A stretch of 64,000 nucleotides of DNA, from positions 62,001 to 126,000 of the forward strand of contig JANQQL010000015.1 of the NCBI GenBank assembly GCA_028289345.1. The letters run 5' to 3'. Shown here piece after piece: positions 55,028 to 63,625 of the stretch (position 1 is the stretch's first letter; each line of letters begins with the position of its first letter). A program made the translations under genes and the position numbers. The notes under the pieces were generated by a model that saw only the letters and a program-made list of their open reading frames with translations, was not told where the DNA came from and did no database searches. Source of the stretch: Planctomycetota bacterium (GTDB lineage: Bacteria; Planctomycetota; B15-G4; SIAN01).

Positions 55028-57211
55028 ATGTTGAACCGCGAGGAACGCCGCGGCGTCGTTTGGATCGTGTCATTCGCGATCTTGCTGATGGGACTGCTGG
55101 TCAGCTTCGTGGTGCTGTCCGACCCACTGGCAAACCCGCGGCCTGCCGCCGCCAAGGCCCACCGTGCCACGTTGCGGTTGGGAGCTCTGGACGGCCGTTC
55201 CCTGGATGCCCACGACGGCACTCCTTTGGCTTGCGCCATTCAGGTTCTCGACTTGGACGGCGCCTCGGCCCACTGGATCGAAGAACCCGACTTCGATCAT
55301 CCCGGCGTGTTCCGCGTCGCAGGCCTTCCCGCCGACCGTGACTTTCGGTTCACCTTGACCGCCCCGGGCTTCGAGACCCTCGAACAAACGGTGCGGGTCG
55401 GCGTCGGGGAACTCACTTCGCTCGGGGACGTCACCCTGCGCCGGATCCTGGACTTGAACGGCCGCGTGGTGGATGGAGCCGGCGAGCGCTTGCCGGGAGC
55501 CAAGGTCTCCTTGATCGCCGCGGGGAGCACTGCTCCGGTTCGCTCTGCCACCACCGACGCCACGGGAGAGTACCTCGTCGAATCGCTCCTGGCCGGTGTG
55601 TATCGCGTTCAAGTGAATTTGGATGGCTGGGCCGAGACTCATCCGTGCTGGTTGGACGTCCGGGAAGGCAAACACCGTCGAGTTCGTGATCTGGTCATGA
55701 CGCCACGGCTCCCGTTCACGGGGACCGTCGACTTCGTCGCCGGCACCCCACCTTCCCAGTGGGTGGACTTCGCAGGACAATCGCATGATTGGAATGCCGC
55801 CTCCTGGCAAGGGGAGTTCCACGCCGGAAATCCCTGGTGCTCGATCCCCGGCCCTCGACAAGAAACCACTCACGTCGACCTGAGCCGCCAACCTCGCGAC
55901 TTCCAGTTGACACTTCCCGAACCGGTGACCGTGCGAGTCGAGCTGACGGGCCGGGCTCCTGGCGCGACGACCTGGGTCGCTGCGCGTTCGGCGGAAGATC
56001 GATCCGACTTGAGATGGCGGAGCTGCCACGGAGGCATGGCCCAAGACTCCTCGATCGAGCTGGCCGTTCGGCCCGGCGAGTGGCTCGACATCATTGCCGT
56101 GGACGACCAGGGACGGTTCGGACGCGAACGCTGGCGCGGAGACGATCTCGCGGATCCCTTGAAACTACCGATGGAACGTCTGGCCGCCACGGCGAAGGTC
56201 CGCGCGGGAGAGTCTTTCGGCCTACTGCCGTTCGGCAACGCGAGGTATGCGGCTCGCGGCAAGTTCCCCAAGGATGGGGTCTTCCTGTTGGGCACGATGG
56301 ACGCCCTGGTCTCCCGTCACCTTCCGGGCGCGATGAGCAAGCTCGACGTGTCTGCCATGGTGGCTCCTCGCACCGACGAGCAAACCGTTCGTGGCCAAGT
56401 CCTGGATCCCGAAGGCAACCCGGTGGCGGACACCTTGGTGCGCCAGGTCGTGGATACCGGGCACGGCAGATTCGTGCATTCCCAAACCTGGAGTGACGAC
56501 AGCGGCCGATTCCGACTGGCGAGCGCGCCAGAGAGCTTGGCCCCGATCACCTGGTTCGATGCTCCTGGCTACGCGCGAGAAGTCAGCCGCGAAGAGGACG
56601 GGGACCTCCCCATCCAAATGACACCGCGCACCCGCGTCCGGTTTCGAGTACTCAATGAAGACCAGGATCCGATGGTGGGAGTGCCCGTCGGGGTGAAGGA
56701 CCGCGGACCGCGAGCCACCCTTCCTCTTCATCTGGGCACCGAGCCAATGGGCGTTTTCTTGAGAACGACTGGTCTCCAGGGAGAAGTCGTCTTCGACCTG
56801 GCGCCCGGTCACTACGAGTCTCCAATCCTGCGGTGGGGACCTTGGGTGATCAGCAACGCTCAGCCGTTCACCGTGCCGCAGACCGGATCCGTTCTCGAGG
56901 TGCTGAACTGCTACCGCCCCCGCACATTGAATGGCGCGGTGGTCACTCGGGACAACAAGCCGGTGAGCGGCGCTCAGGTGCGCCTGGATGTGGTGGAGCG
57001 AATGCTCGAGAAGCCCTTCTATGCGACGACCGATTCGAACGGTGCGTTTCGCTTCGAGGCGCTGCCGCCACCCCCTTGGTCGATGCGCATCTTGGCAAAC
57101 GGTTTCAAAGTTCTTTCCGCTCCGGAAGTCGGGGAAAGTGAAACGGGGGTCGATCCCGTGTTCCGCCTGGTTCCACTTCCTCCGCCTCCCGAGAAGAACC
57201 GGGATCCATGA
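55028..57211 (+). CDS. Membrane-anchored protein with carboxypeptidase-regulatory-like repeats
   Basis: A 727-residue protein with one N-terminal membrane helix (GVVWIVSFAILLMGLLVSFVVLS, about residues 9-31). The rest is predicted extracytoplasmic. It contains several CarboxypepD_reg/transthyretin-like beta domains: LDLNGRVVDGAGERLPGAKVSLI, TTDATGEYLVESLLAGVYRVQVNLDGW, GQVLDPEGNPVADTLVRQV, then LNGAVVTRDNKPVSGAQVRL. Such domains serve as structural or binding modules, and no peptidase active site is present. GGGGAGG nine bases upstream decides the start. It overlaps the glycerophosphodiesterase by four bases. Confidence 0.82.
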   Translation: MLNREERRGVVWIVSFAILLMGLLVSFVVLSDPLANPRPAAAKAHRATLRLGALDGRSLDAHDGTPLACAIQVLDLDGASAHWIEEPDFDHPGVFRVAGLPADRDFRFTLTAPGFETLEQTVRVGVGELTSLGDVTLRRILDLNGRVVDGAGERLPGAKVSLIAAGSTAPVRSATTDATGEYLVESLLAGVYRVQVNLDGWAETHPCWLDVREGKHRRVRDLVMTPRLPFTGTVDFVAGTPPSQWVDFAGQSHDWNAASWQGEFHAGNPWCSIPGPRQETTHVDLSRQPRDFQLTLPEPVTVRVELTGRAPGATTWVAARSAEDRSDLRWRSCHGGMAQDSSIELAVRPGEWLDIIAVDDQGRFGRERWRGDDLADPLKLPMERLAATAKVRAGESFGLLPFGNARYAARGKFPKDGVFLLGTMDALVSRHLPGAMSKLDVSAMVAPRTDEQTVRGQVLDPEGNPVADTLVRQVVDTGHGRFVHSQTWSDDSGRFRLASAPESLAPITWFDAPGYAREVSREEDGDLPIQMTPRTRVRFRVLNEDQDPMVGVPVGVKDRGPRATLPLHLGTEPMGVFLRTTGLQGEVVFDLAPGHYESPILRWGPWVISNAQPFTVPQTGSVLEVLNCYRPRTLNGAVVTRDNKPVSGAQVRLDVVERMLEKPFYATTDSNGAFRFEALPPPPWSMRILANGFKVLSAPEVGESETGVDPVFRLVPLPPPPEKNRDP

Positions 57212-57936
57212 GGGCACCGTTCGTCATTGCCCATCGAGGGGATTCGGCGGCTTGTCCGGAGAACACCGAAGCGGCCGTGCGCAAAGCCCTCGAAGTGGGA
57301 ACTCCCGCCGTGGAGTGCGACGTGCAGTTGACGGCCGATGGCATTCCGGTGGTGGTGCACGACCCCGATCTCGAGCGGCTCGGTGGAAGCAATCAGCCCT
57401 TGGCTTCGCTCCTCGCGAAAGAAGTGGTGGGTCACCAAGTGCAGTTGCCCGGGGAACGTCAGCCGGCGGCCGTCGTTCCCACTCTCGAAGAGTGGCTCGA
57501 TTGGATCCCGTCGAAGGTCCTGGCAGTCGTCGAACTCAAGGAACAACGGGACGCCGATCGCGATCGTGCCCTCGCTGAGCAAACGGCAAAGCTGCTCGCA
57601 GGTCGATCTGGAGAAGCCGCCGTCATCTCCTTCGAAGATCGCTTGGTGGAGTTCGTCCAGCAGTGCTGGCAGGACGGATTCGTTGGTGCCATCCGCAATC
57701 GCCCGGTGAGCGCGGAGCAGGTGGGGTCACTGATCGACCAAGCCAGAGGATGTGTGGTCCTGAAGAAGACCGTGGCGGAGTTGCCGTGGATTCGCGAGCT
57801 GAACGCCGCCCAACTCGAAGTGTGGTCTTACGCCCTCGATGAAGAAGACGAGATTCGCGACGCGCTGGAGCGCGGAGTGACGGGAGTCATCTCGAACCGA
57901 CCAGGGGTCGCCTTACGAGTGCTCGGAAACCACTAG
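57208..57936 (+). CDS. Glycerophosphodiester phosphodiesterase
   Basis: Hydrolyses glycerophosphodiesters to glycerol-3-phosphate and an alcohol. A 242-residue cytosolic-type (UgpQ-like) TIM barrel with the family's catalytic pieces at the start: IAHRGDSAACPENTEAA (His, Arg), VECDVQLTADGIPVVVHDPDLERL (metal Glu/Asp, catalytic His). LAVVELKEQ comes mid-protein (metal Glu), and EVWSYALDEEDEIRDALERGVTGVISNRPG at the end. It has no signal peptide. It is translationally coupled to the preceding gene (ATGA overlap) and converges with rpmB. Confidence 0.93.
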   Translation: MRAPFVIAHRGDSAACPENTEAAVRKALEVGTPAVECDVQLTADGIPVVVHDPDLERLGGSNQPLASLLAKEVVGHQVQLPGERQPAAVVPTLEEWLDWIPSKVLAVVELKEQRDADRDRALAEQTAKLLAGRSGEAAVISFEDRLVEFVQQCWQDGFVGAIRNRPVSAEQVGSLIDQARGCVVLKKTVAELPWIRELNAAQLEVWSYALDEEDEIRDALERGVTGVISNRPGVALRVLGNH

Positions 57937-58045
57937 GGATCTTCGTCGACGAGTCATCCACCCACAGAAGACGGATGGGAATCGAGTGCAATCCTTGGCC
58001 CTGGATCGCAGCCGAGACAAGACGGTCGTTCGACTCTCGCTCGGC

Positions 58046-58303
58046 TCAGCTGGCCTTGGCGGGAATCTGGCGCTTGACGGGCTTTTGCACCTTGCCGGCT
58101 TTCAGGCAAGAGGTGCAGACCTTCATGCGTCGCACGGCGCCGTTGATCACGACGCGGATGCGCTGAATGTTCGGCTTGAAGGTCCGTCGCATGATGCCGG
58201 TGGTCTTCAAACCGATCCCGCCGGTTCGCTTGGGGAGACCGCGGATCGCAACCTTGTTCCCAAACTGGGTCTTCTTGCCGCAAAGTTCGCACGATCGGGA
58301 CAC
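58046..58303 (-). CDS. rpmB: Large ribosomal subunit protein bL28
   Basis: An 85-residue ribosomal protein. A GTG start at 58303 (VSRSCELCGKKTQFGN) is preferred over the ATG nine codons upstream. GGAG lies eight bases ahead of the GTG, and bL28 normally begins M-S-R-x-C. The core TTGIMRRTFKPNIQRIRVVINGAVRRMKVCTSCLKAGKV is typical. It is the zinc-binding (C+) form, with CELC and CTSC pairs. Confidence 0.93.
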   Translation of the reverse strand: MSRSCELCGKKTQFGNKVAIRGLPKRTGGIGLKTTGIMRRTFKPNIQRIRVVINGAVRRMKVCTSCLKAGKVQKPVKRQIPAKAS

Positions 58304-58691
58304 GTCAGTCACTCCGGGGTCTGAACTCATCTCACCAGGGATGCTGTCACGAGGCCGGTTTCCTCATCGCAACGACTCACGGGTCATCGCGCGTCGGCCG
58401 CGCCATCCCTTCTCTTCCGGCACCCCATGACTCCTTGGGTCGGCTCGAAAGGGCGGAGCAGTATAGCGGCGGGCGCCGGGCGAGTTCTTCCTCAAAAAGA
58501 GCACCTTGCGCCTTCTGGCGTCGTCTCCCTAGGCCCGGTTCCGACACGTCGCGCGATTCACCCCCGACCCACCCCCTCGGCGGGAGGCTCATCGGCTCTG
58601 GGCTGCCTAGAACGATGTAAATCATTATCTAGAAGACATCTACAACACTCCGACGAGCCCGCTCGTTCCCCCGGGCCAGAGCCCGACGCCT
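58304..58691. other. Intergenic region upstream of rpmB
   Basis: No gene is supported. On the minus strand TATACT (58465-58460) is a possible -10 for rpmB, without a good -35. An AT-rich patch at about 58613-58650, unusual for this sequence, lies just after the transporter gene's end and contains GATGT...ACATC arms. Confidence 0.4.
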
Positions 58692-60026
58692 TCAAGAGGA
58701 AACGGCGTCCACCGCTTTCATGGCCCGCAGGGCCCTCCGACGCAGCCACCAGACCTGCACCAGGCTTCCCACCGAATAGGCCACCACGACGACGAGCAGG
58801 CCGTTCCAGCGCCCGGCAATCACGCCTCCCTGGAGCAGCGCCGCGGTGGTGATCAGGTGCAGGAACACGGCCTCGGTCACGGCGCGAGTCTCTCGAGCGT
58901 GGGTCAACAGTCCTTGGTAGTAGTTCTGGAGCACGGCCGCGGGAGGCAGCAACAGCGCGAACCAAAGGGCGGAGACGGACATGGAAGTCAGCTCCTCCGA
59001 AAGCCCCGTGCCGTTGTGGAAATAGAGGCGGCTCAGCGGGGTGACCGCAATCAGGACCAACACCAATCCCGTAGCCCAGGACAGCAGCACGGTGAAAGAA
59101 CGAAGTCCTGGAGCGACCCGCGGATCCCCCGCGTGGCGAACCACCACTTCGTTGAACGCGAAGCCGGAGGAACGGATCAGGAACACCAAGCTGTTGAGCG
59201 CCGGCCACGCGGCCAAACAGGCAAGTGCCTCGGGCATCCGCCCTAAGGCGGCGCTGCCGATCGGTTGCATCAACAAAGTCAGCAACGGGGTCATGGCGAG
59301 TGGCAGATAGAACGCCAGCATGCTGCGCGTGGTCAGTGGCGGCGTTTCCGGGTTCCTGGCAAGCACTCCCGGCAAGACTGGCGCCACCGCGATTCTCACG
59401 ACGATCATTTCCGCGACCACGGACGACGCAATGGCCGCGCCCGCCACGACGATCCCGGGCCCTCGCAACAGCAACCCCGTTCCCAGAATCGCACTGGTCA
59501 CCACCAGACGAGCGGCCGTTCCCAACCCCACGGCACGGGAACGTCCTTCGCGAATCAACACTCCTTGGTGAAAGCGTCGATCGGCAATGGCCCAAGTCCA
59601 TGGCGTCATCACTTGCAGCCCCAAGCGTCCCGGTGCGATCGATTCGACAGGAGTCTTCAGCAAAGGAACCAGAATCAGGTCATACAGCGGCGTGAACGCC
59701 AGCAGGGCGTGAATGCCGGTGAGAACGGCCCCGGACCAGGTGGTGAAGCGCAACAGCTTTCGATAGGAGTGGCCGTCTTTGCTGAGTGCGGTCGATGCCG
59801 CCAGCAACATGATGATCGGGGCCTCTACCAACAAGGCCACGGGAAACACGACGGAACCCCACGCAGCCAGATGGATCTCCGGATCGGCCAAGCGCGCCAC
59901 GGCGGCGGACACCAGCGGCATCTCGGCGCCCATCAACAACCAGCTTGCAGCCAACGGCCACCAAGTCCGCACCACCTCGCGCAACGGCGAAGTGCCGGCA
60001 GCAGAAGAGGCAACGGTGGACGTCAC
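58692..60026 (-). CDS. MATE/ANK-like multispanning membrane transporter
   Basis: About 444 residues with around twelve hydrophobic segments in two similar halves. The opening RTWWPLAASWLLMGAEMPLVSAAVARLADPEIHLAAWG resembles MATE-superfamily and ANK/ANKH-type exporters. The frame is open to 60131, but that would overlap the upstream gene by 70 bases and gives no signal-like start. I propose GTG at 60026; a nearby TTG is possible. The substrate is unknown. Position after lptF-lptG and the sialidase-like gene suggests an envelope-related export role. Confidence 0.7.
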   Translation of the reverse strand: MTSTVASSAAGTSPLREVVRTWWPLAASWLLMGAEMPLVSAAVARLADPEIHLAAWGSVVFPVALLVEAPIIMLLAASTALSKDGHSYRKLLRFTTWSGAVLTGIHALLAFTPLYDLILVPLLKTPVESIAPGRLGLQVMTPWTWAIADRRFHQGVLIREGRSRAVGLGTAARLVVTSAILGTGLLLRGPGIVVAGAAIASSVVAEMIVVRIAVAPVLPGVLARNPETPPLTTRSMLAFYLPLAMTPLLTLLMQPIGSAALGRMPEALACLAAWPALNSLVFLIRSSGFAFNEVVVRHAGDPRVAPGLRSFTVLLSWATGLVLVLIAVTPLSRLYFHNGTGLSEELTSMSVSALWFALLLPPAAVLQNYYQGLLTHARETRAVTEAVFLHLITTAALLQGGVIAGRWNGLLVVVVAYSVGSLVQVWWLRRRALRAMKAVDAVSS

Positions 60027-60061
60027 GAGCAAGATCCCGGGCGAAGGAAAAACGGGCCATC

Positions 60062-61300
60062 TTACGGCAGCCCGTGGATCCGAGCGACTCGAACGCGGGG
60101 AGACGTCCCGCTCTCCGTCCAAGTCACCCAAACATTCCTTCCGGAAACCGCGAGGCGCGGAAAGCCATCCGCCCTGCCACCATCCGTCGCCGTGACGTCG
60201 ACGGACTCTTGGGCTTGCCCGTCCCTCGTGAACCTTTGCAATCGAAGCGCCGCCTGGTTGCCATTGTCAGCGAGCCAGAGGATCAGAACGGACCCATCCG
60301 GAAGAAACGCAATGTCCGGCCGACCGCCCCCGTGGTCACGATCGGCGGAGAAGACTTCGAAACCGCTGAATCCTGGATCCGCGGTGTTCTCGGAGAACGC
60401 AAACTTCACCTGGGGCCTCGGCGGCTGCTCTTCGTTCCCTTGAGTGAACCAGGCCGCAGCGAGGGTGTGCCCTTGCACCGCAAGGGACGGACCGTTGACG
60501 GGTCAGCCAGGAGTGATCCAGGCGTCCCGGTGCAAGTCGATGGGCTGGCTCCAGCGACCTTTGTCAGTCCAGGCGAGGGCGATGTCGCGCCGTTCGTCGT
60601 CTCCGCGGTCGCGATAGATCGTGACGAGGTTTCCCCCAATGGACACCGCGTCCGTGGCACAGCACTCACAAGTTCGCGTGTCCAGGATCACCTCGTCGGA
60701 GCGCTTCCCGGTGACATCGAAGGTGGTCGCACGGAGGCTCATGTCGCCGCCGCTGGGCATGTCACGCCCATCCAACCAAACGGCGGCGAACCCTTGCTCG
60801 GTCGCGACAAGAGTGGCAAAGCCGTGCTCCGCAGGAGTTTCGTCGCGGTGCAACCAAAACGGCTCGCTCCAACGTTCGCCACCATCCGAGGAGCAGGCCA
60901 CGCGGATCCCGTAGGCGTACGTGTCCTCCCCCATCTTCTCCAGCCAGTGGGCGGCCAACGTGTCTCCGGCCCCACCCACCACCGATGGAAAGTCCGCCCA
61001 GTTCACGAACCAGCGGTCGCCGGAAGCCACGGTTCGGGCATCCTGAAAACCTTCGGCAATCCAGGAGGAAAAGCGGAGCGCATGGTTCCCGGACTCAAGC
61101 TCCTGCACCCAGCTCAACCGCACGACCTGGTCCGCGGAAACGTCGAGTCGCGGCCAACGGGAGTTCGCACCGGCCGGGCTCTCCACCACTTCGACCTGGA
61201 TTGCTTCTGACGCTCCGACGGGTGCGAACCAGAGCCCTGCGATCAGAGAAAACACGAAACCGCGTTTGGCAAATCGGCTTTGGGAGGACCGGAGATTCAA
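60062..61300 (-). CDS. Secreted sialidase-like (exo-alpha-sialidase/BNR-type) protein with in-frame TGA (candidate selenoprotein)
   Basis: Read through the TGA at 60505-60503 this is a 412-residue exported protein; otherwise it stops after 265. A TTG start at 61300 overlaps the lptG stop (TTGA) and leads into a signal peptide (RGFVFSLIAGLWFAPVGASEA). BNR/sialidase-type strands follow: LSWVQELESGNHALRF, SSDGGERWSEPFWL and FAAVWLDGRDM. CECC is at 211-214, then IALAWTDKGRW. The break reads DAWITPG-TGA-PVNGPSLA, and the frame goes on with LAAAWFTQGN and the usual C-terminal strands. Homologues, as I recall, have Cys before PVNGP. TGA for a conserved Cys is the classic sign of selenocysteine. Sialidase activity is doubtful because the Arg triad is not evident; the CECC and Sec/Cys could form a redox or metal site. 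Confidence 0.8.
60470..60505 (-). promoter_or_regulatory. Candidate Sec codon UGA with bSECIS-like hairpin
   Basis: On the minus strand the TGA (60505-60503) is followed by a perfect 7-bp hairpin, CCCTTGC-GGT-GCAAGGG (60486-60470). The apical loop GGT starts 24 bases after the TGA and begins with two G residues. These features match the bacterial SECIS requirements as I know them. The loop GGU resembles the SelB-contacting bases of the E. coli fdhF element. Confidence 0.6.
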
Positions 61301-62415
61301 GTCCGAATCCCGTCGAACAAACTGATCCCGAGAGCGCCAAAGAAAATTGGCGTGAACCACGCAGCGAGCACCGGGTGCAAGTAATTCTCCCCCAAGCTGC
61401 GCATGGCCATGTCGATCCCGAAGTACACCCCACAGACGAAGAATGCCGCGGCCAGCCCCAGCAACATGCTGCGTTTCTCGTAGCGGATCACGAAAGGCAG
61501 GGCGAGCAAGATGAGCAGCACATTGGTCAGGGGAAAGGTGACGTGGTAATGCAGCAACACCTGGTAGCGCGGCTCTTCGGTCAGAGCCGACAGGTGACCA
61601 AGTTCCTGAAAGGACAGGTCGAAGGCCTCCTTGAGCAGCGCCCCAATCTGAGCCGGATCGATGGAAGATTCGATCTCGGTCAACTGCTCCACGGTCACGA
61701 CCTTGTCGTTCTCGACCGTCCAATCAAAAGGCTCCTTGGCGCGCCACACCTTGGCAGCCTGGTCATAACGCAGGAATTGTGCGACACCGTGCGCGAACAC
61801 TTCGCCTTGCTCCCCTTCCCGCAAGGAAAGCGAGGCCTCGTGCACGATCTCGGTCGCCGGATCGAACTTGACCTTGCTCCAGATGCGGCCTTGCTGATCC
61901 TGGATGAAGATATCCAAGTCGAACACGCGCTCCCCGTCGGACAAGTACTCCGCCAGGGAAATCCGCCGCGAGCCGACGTAGGGAGACACCAGCTCCTGGA
62001 TCAAGATCATGATGAGGGTGAGGATTCCCCCCATCAGAAACACCGATCGCAACGTGCGAAACACACTGCGACCCGACATCAGAATCGGGATGAGCTCGTT
62101 GGCTTGGAGAATGCGCGCGACGGTGACGATGACACCGATCACCGTCACGAAGGGAGCCACTTGCAAGAACACGGAGGGAGAGCTGTAGAGGTACAGCGCC
62201 GCCACCATGGACACCATTTTGCCACCGGGGATCCCGAGAGCGCCGGCGGTCTCGATGAAGTCGTCCGCCCGAGAGAACAGGTCGATGACGACGAACGCCC
62301 CGAAGAAGAACAGGAACGCCACCAGATAAGAGGAACAGAAGATTCGCGCGATGTAGCGATCCACGCGGTCCAGGAATGGCCCGTGGCTCGCAAACCTGAC
62401 GGACTCGTCGCTCAT
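61297..62415 (-). CDS. lptG: LPS export permease LptG/LptF-type
   Basis: A 372-residue member of the YjgP/YjgQ family that, with LptF and the LptB ATPase, extracts LPS from the inner membrane. Helices cluster at both ends: three in the first 120 residues, including LDRYIARIFCSSYLVAFLFFFGAFVVID, and three in the last 100, including NVLLILLALPFVIRYEKRSM. A periplasmic beta-jellyroll lies between them (residues about 135-265). It keeps RILQANELIPILMSGRS, the cytoplasmic coupling region. It overlaps lptF by four bases. LptF and LptG are hard to tell apart by sequence, and the names follow gene order. Confidence 0.88.
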   Translation of the reverse strand: MSDESVRFASHGPFLDRVDRYIARIFCSSYLVAFLFFFGAFVVIDLFSRADDFIETAGALGIPGGKMVSMVAALYLYSSPSVFLQVAPFVTVIGVIVTVARILQANELIPILMSGRSVFRTLRSVFLMGGILTLIMILIQELVSPYVGSRRISLAEYLSDGERVFDLDIFIQDQQGRIWSKVKFDPATEIVHEASLSLREGEQGEVFAHGVAQFLRYDQAAKVWRAKEPFDWTVENDKVVTVEQLTEIESSIDPAQIGALLKEAFDLSFQELGHLSALTEEPRYQVLLHYHVTFPLTNVLLILLALPFVIRYEKRSMLLGLAAAFFVCGVYFGIDMAMRSLGENYLHPVLAAWFTPIFFGALGISLFDGIRT

Positions 62416-63518
62416 CGCCGCACCACGAACAAGAGCAGCCCCAGTCCGAGCACGAACAGCAGCAAGCTGCCGCTCCAGGCCGCGAGCACCGGGTGCACGA
62501 TCTGCTGTTCACTGAGCGTCTTCGCCATCAAGTGAGAGGGATAGAAGACGAACAGCACCACCAAGAACGAAACCAGGAAGGCAACCAGGCGGCTTCCGGC
62601 CCGGAACACCAAGGCCAGGGGGGCACCGATCAGGACGAAGAACAAGCTCGAGGTCGACAGCGCCAATCGTTCGTGGATTTTGGAGAGGATCTCTCCCGGA
62701 GTCCGCAGAGGATGGAGTCCCTCTTTGGCTCTCGCGTACTGGGCCCACAACTCGGATCCGGTCAGGTACTTGAGGCGCTTGCTCCAGGTCACTCCGCTGC
62801 CCATGTGCCAGGTGAGTTGCAGATCCGTCCGCCCCTTCCACGGCCCCTGCAAACACTCCACGTTGCGCAAGTGCAGGCCGACGGTGTCTCGTTCGGCATC
62901 GAACTGCACTTCGATGTCCGCGCCCAGAGTTTGGATCTCTTCCTGTTCGGACTTGGACTTGCCCGGCACCGGCATGCGGATCCGCGCGTCGTAAAGAATC
63001 AGTCCCCCTTCTTCCGGAAACTCCTCGGAGATCCAGTTCACCGTGATTCCGCCATCCTCGAGATGTCGGAGATCTTTCTCGATGGAGTTCTCGAATAGGC
63101 GTTTGACGCTGCGTCGATTGGTGAGGGATTGCTTGAACGCGGTCTCGGCTCGCGGCGACCACTGATTGCTGAGGTACACGCTGGCCACGGAAATGAGCGC
63201 GCCGATCAGGAACGCCGGCAAGAACACCCGATAGGGATGCACGCCCCCGGACTTGATGGTGGTGATTTCGTTGTTGGCCGCGGCCCGTCCGTAAACCAGC
63301 ATCACCGCGATGAGCAGGCTGAGGGGCAGCACGAACTCGAGGTGGTACAGCAAGAAGAACGGCAAGACCTGGAACAGCAACACCAGGTCGATCTGCGGGT
63401 ACTTGTGCAGGAATTTGACCGCCGCTCCGGTGAAAAACACCGAAGTGATCACCGCCAGCGTGAAGGCGAGGTTGTAGGCCAGCTCTTTGAGCAGGCTGCG
63501 GTCCAGGATTGGCAGCAA
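62412..63518 (-). CDS. lptF: LPS export permease LptF/LptG-type
   Basis: A 368-residue partner permease of the same family. The opening LLKELAYNLAFTLAVITSVFFTGAAVKFL and the coupling region MLVYGRAAANNEITTIKSGGVHPYRVFLPAFL are typical. The periplasmic domain spans about 135-260. The last helices contain LALSTSSLFFVLIGAPLALVFRAGSRLVAF and end in VVRR. It is the first gene of a minus-strand unit lptF-lptG-sialidase-like-transporter and is divergent from the WaaP-like kinase, with 107 bases between. Confidence 0.88.
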   Translation of the reverse strand: MLPILDRSLLKELAYNLAFTLAVITSVFFTGAAVKFLHKYPQIDLVLLFQVLPFFLLYHLEFVLPLSLLIAVMLVYGRAAANNEITTIKSGGVHPYRVFLPAFLIGALISVASVYLSNQWSPRAETAFKQSLTNRRSVKRLFENSIEKDLRHLEDGGITVNWISEEFPEEGGLILYDARIRMPVPGKSKSEQEEIQTLGADIEVQFDAERDTVGLHLRNVECLQGPWKGRTDLQLTWHMGSGVTWSKRLKYLTGSELWAQYARAKEGLHPLRTPGEILSKIHERLALSTSSLFFVLIGAPLALVFRAGSRLVAFLVSFLVVLFVFYPSHLMAKTLSEQQIVHPVLAAWSGSLLLFVLGLGLLLFVVRR

Positions 63519-63625
63519 GTCCCCCTCCGGAATCTCCGGACTTCCCCCCGTGAAACTCTACCGAAAACGCATCATCGGGTTCGGCGACGACCGGAGAAAG
63601 GGCGATCTCGGGTAAGAATGGGGCC

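Noticed and set aside
60062..60478. Independent 138-residue gene starting with GTG after the TGA
   Set aside because: The GTG lies inside the hairpin, lacks a ribosome binding site and would start after PVNGP, in the middle of a conserved segment.
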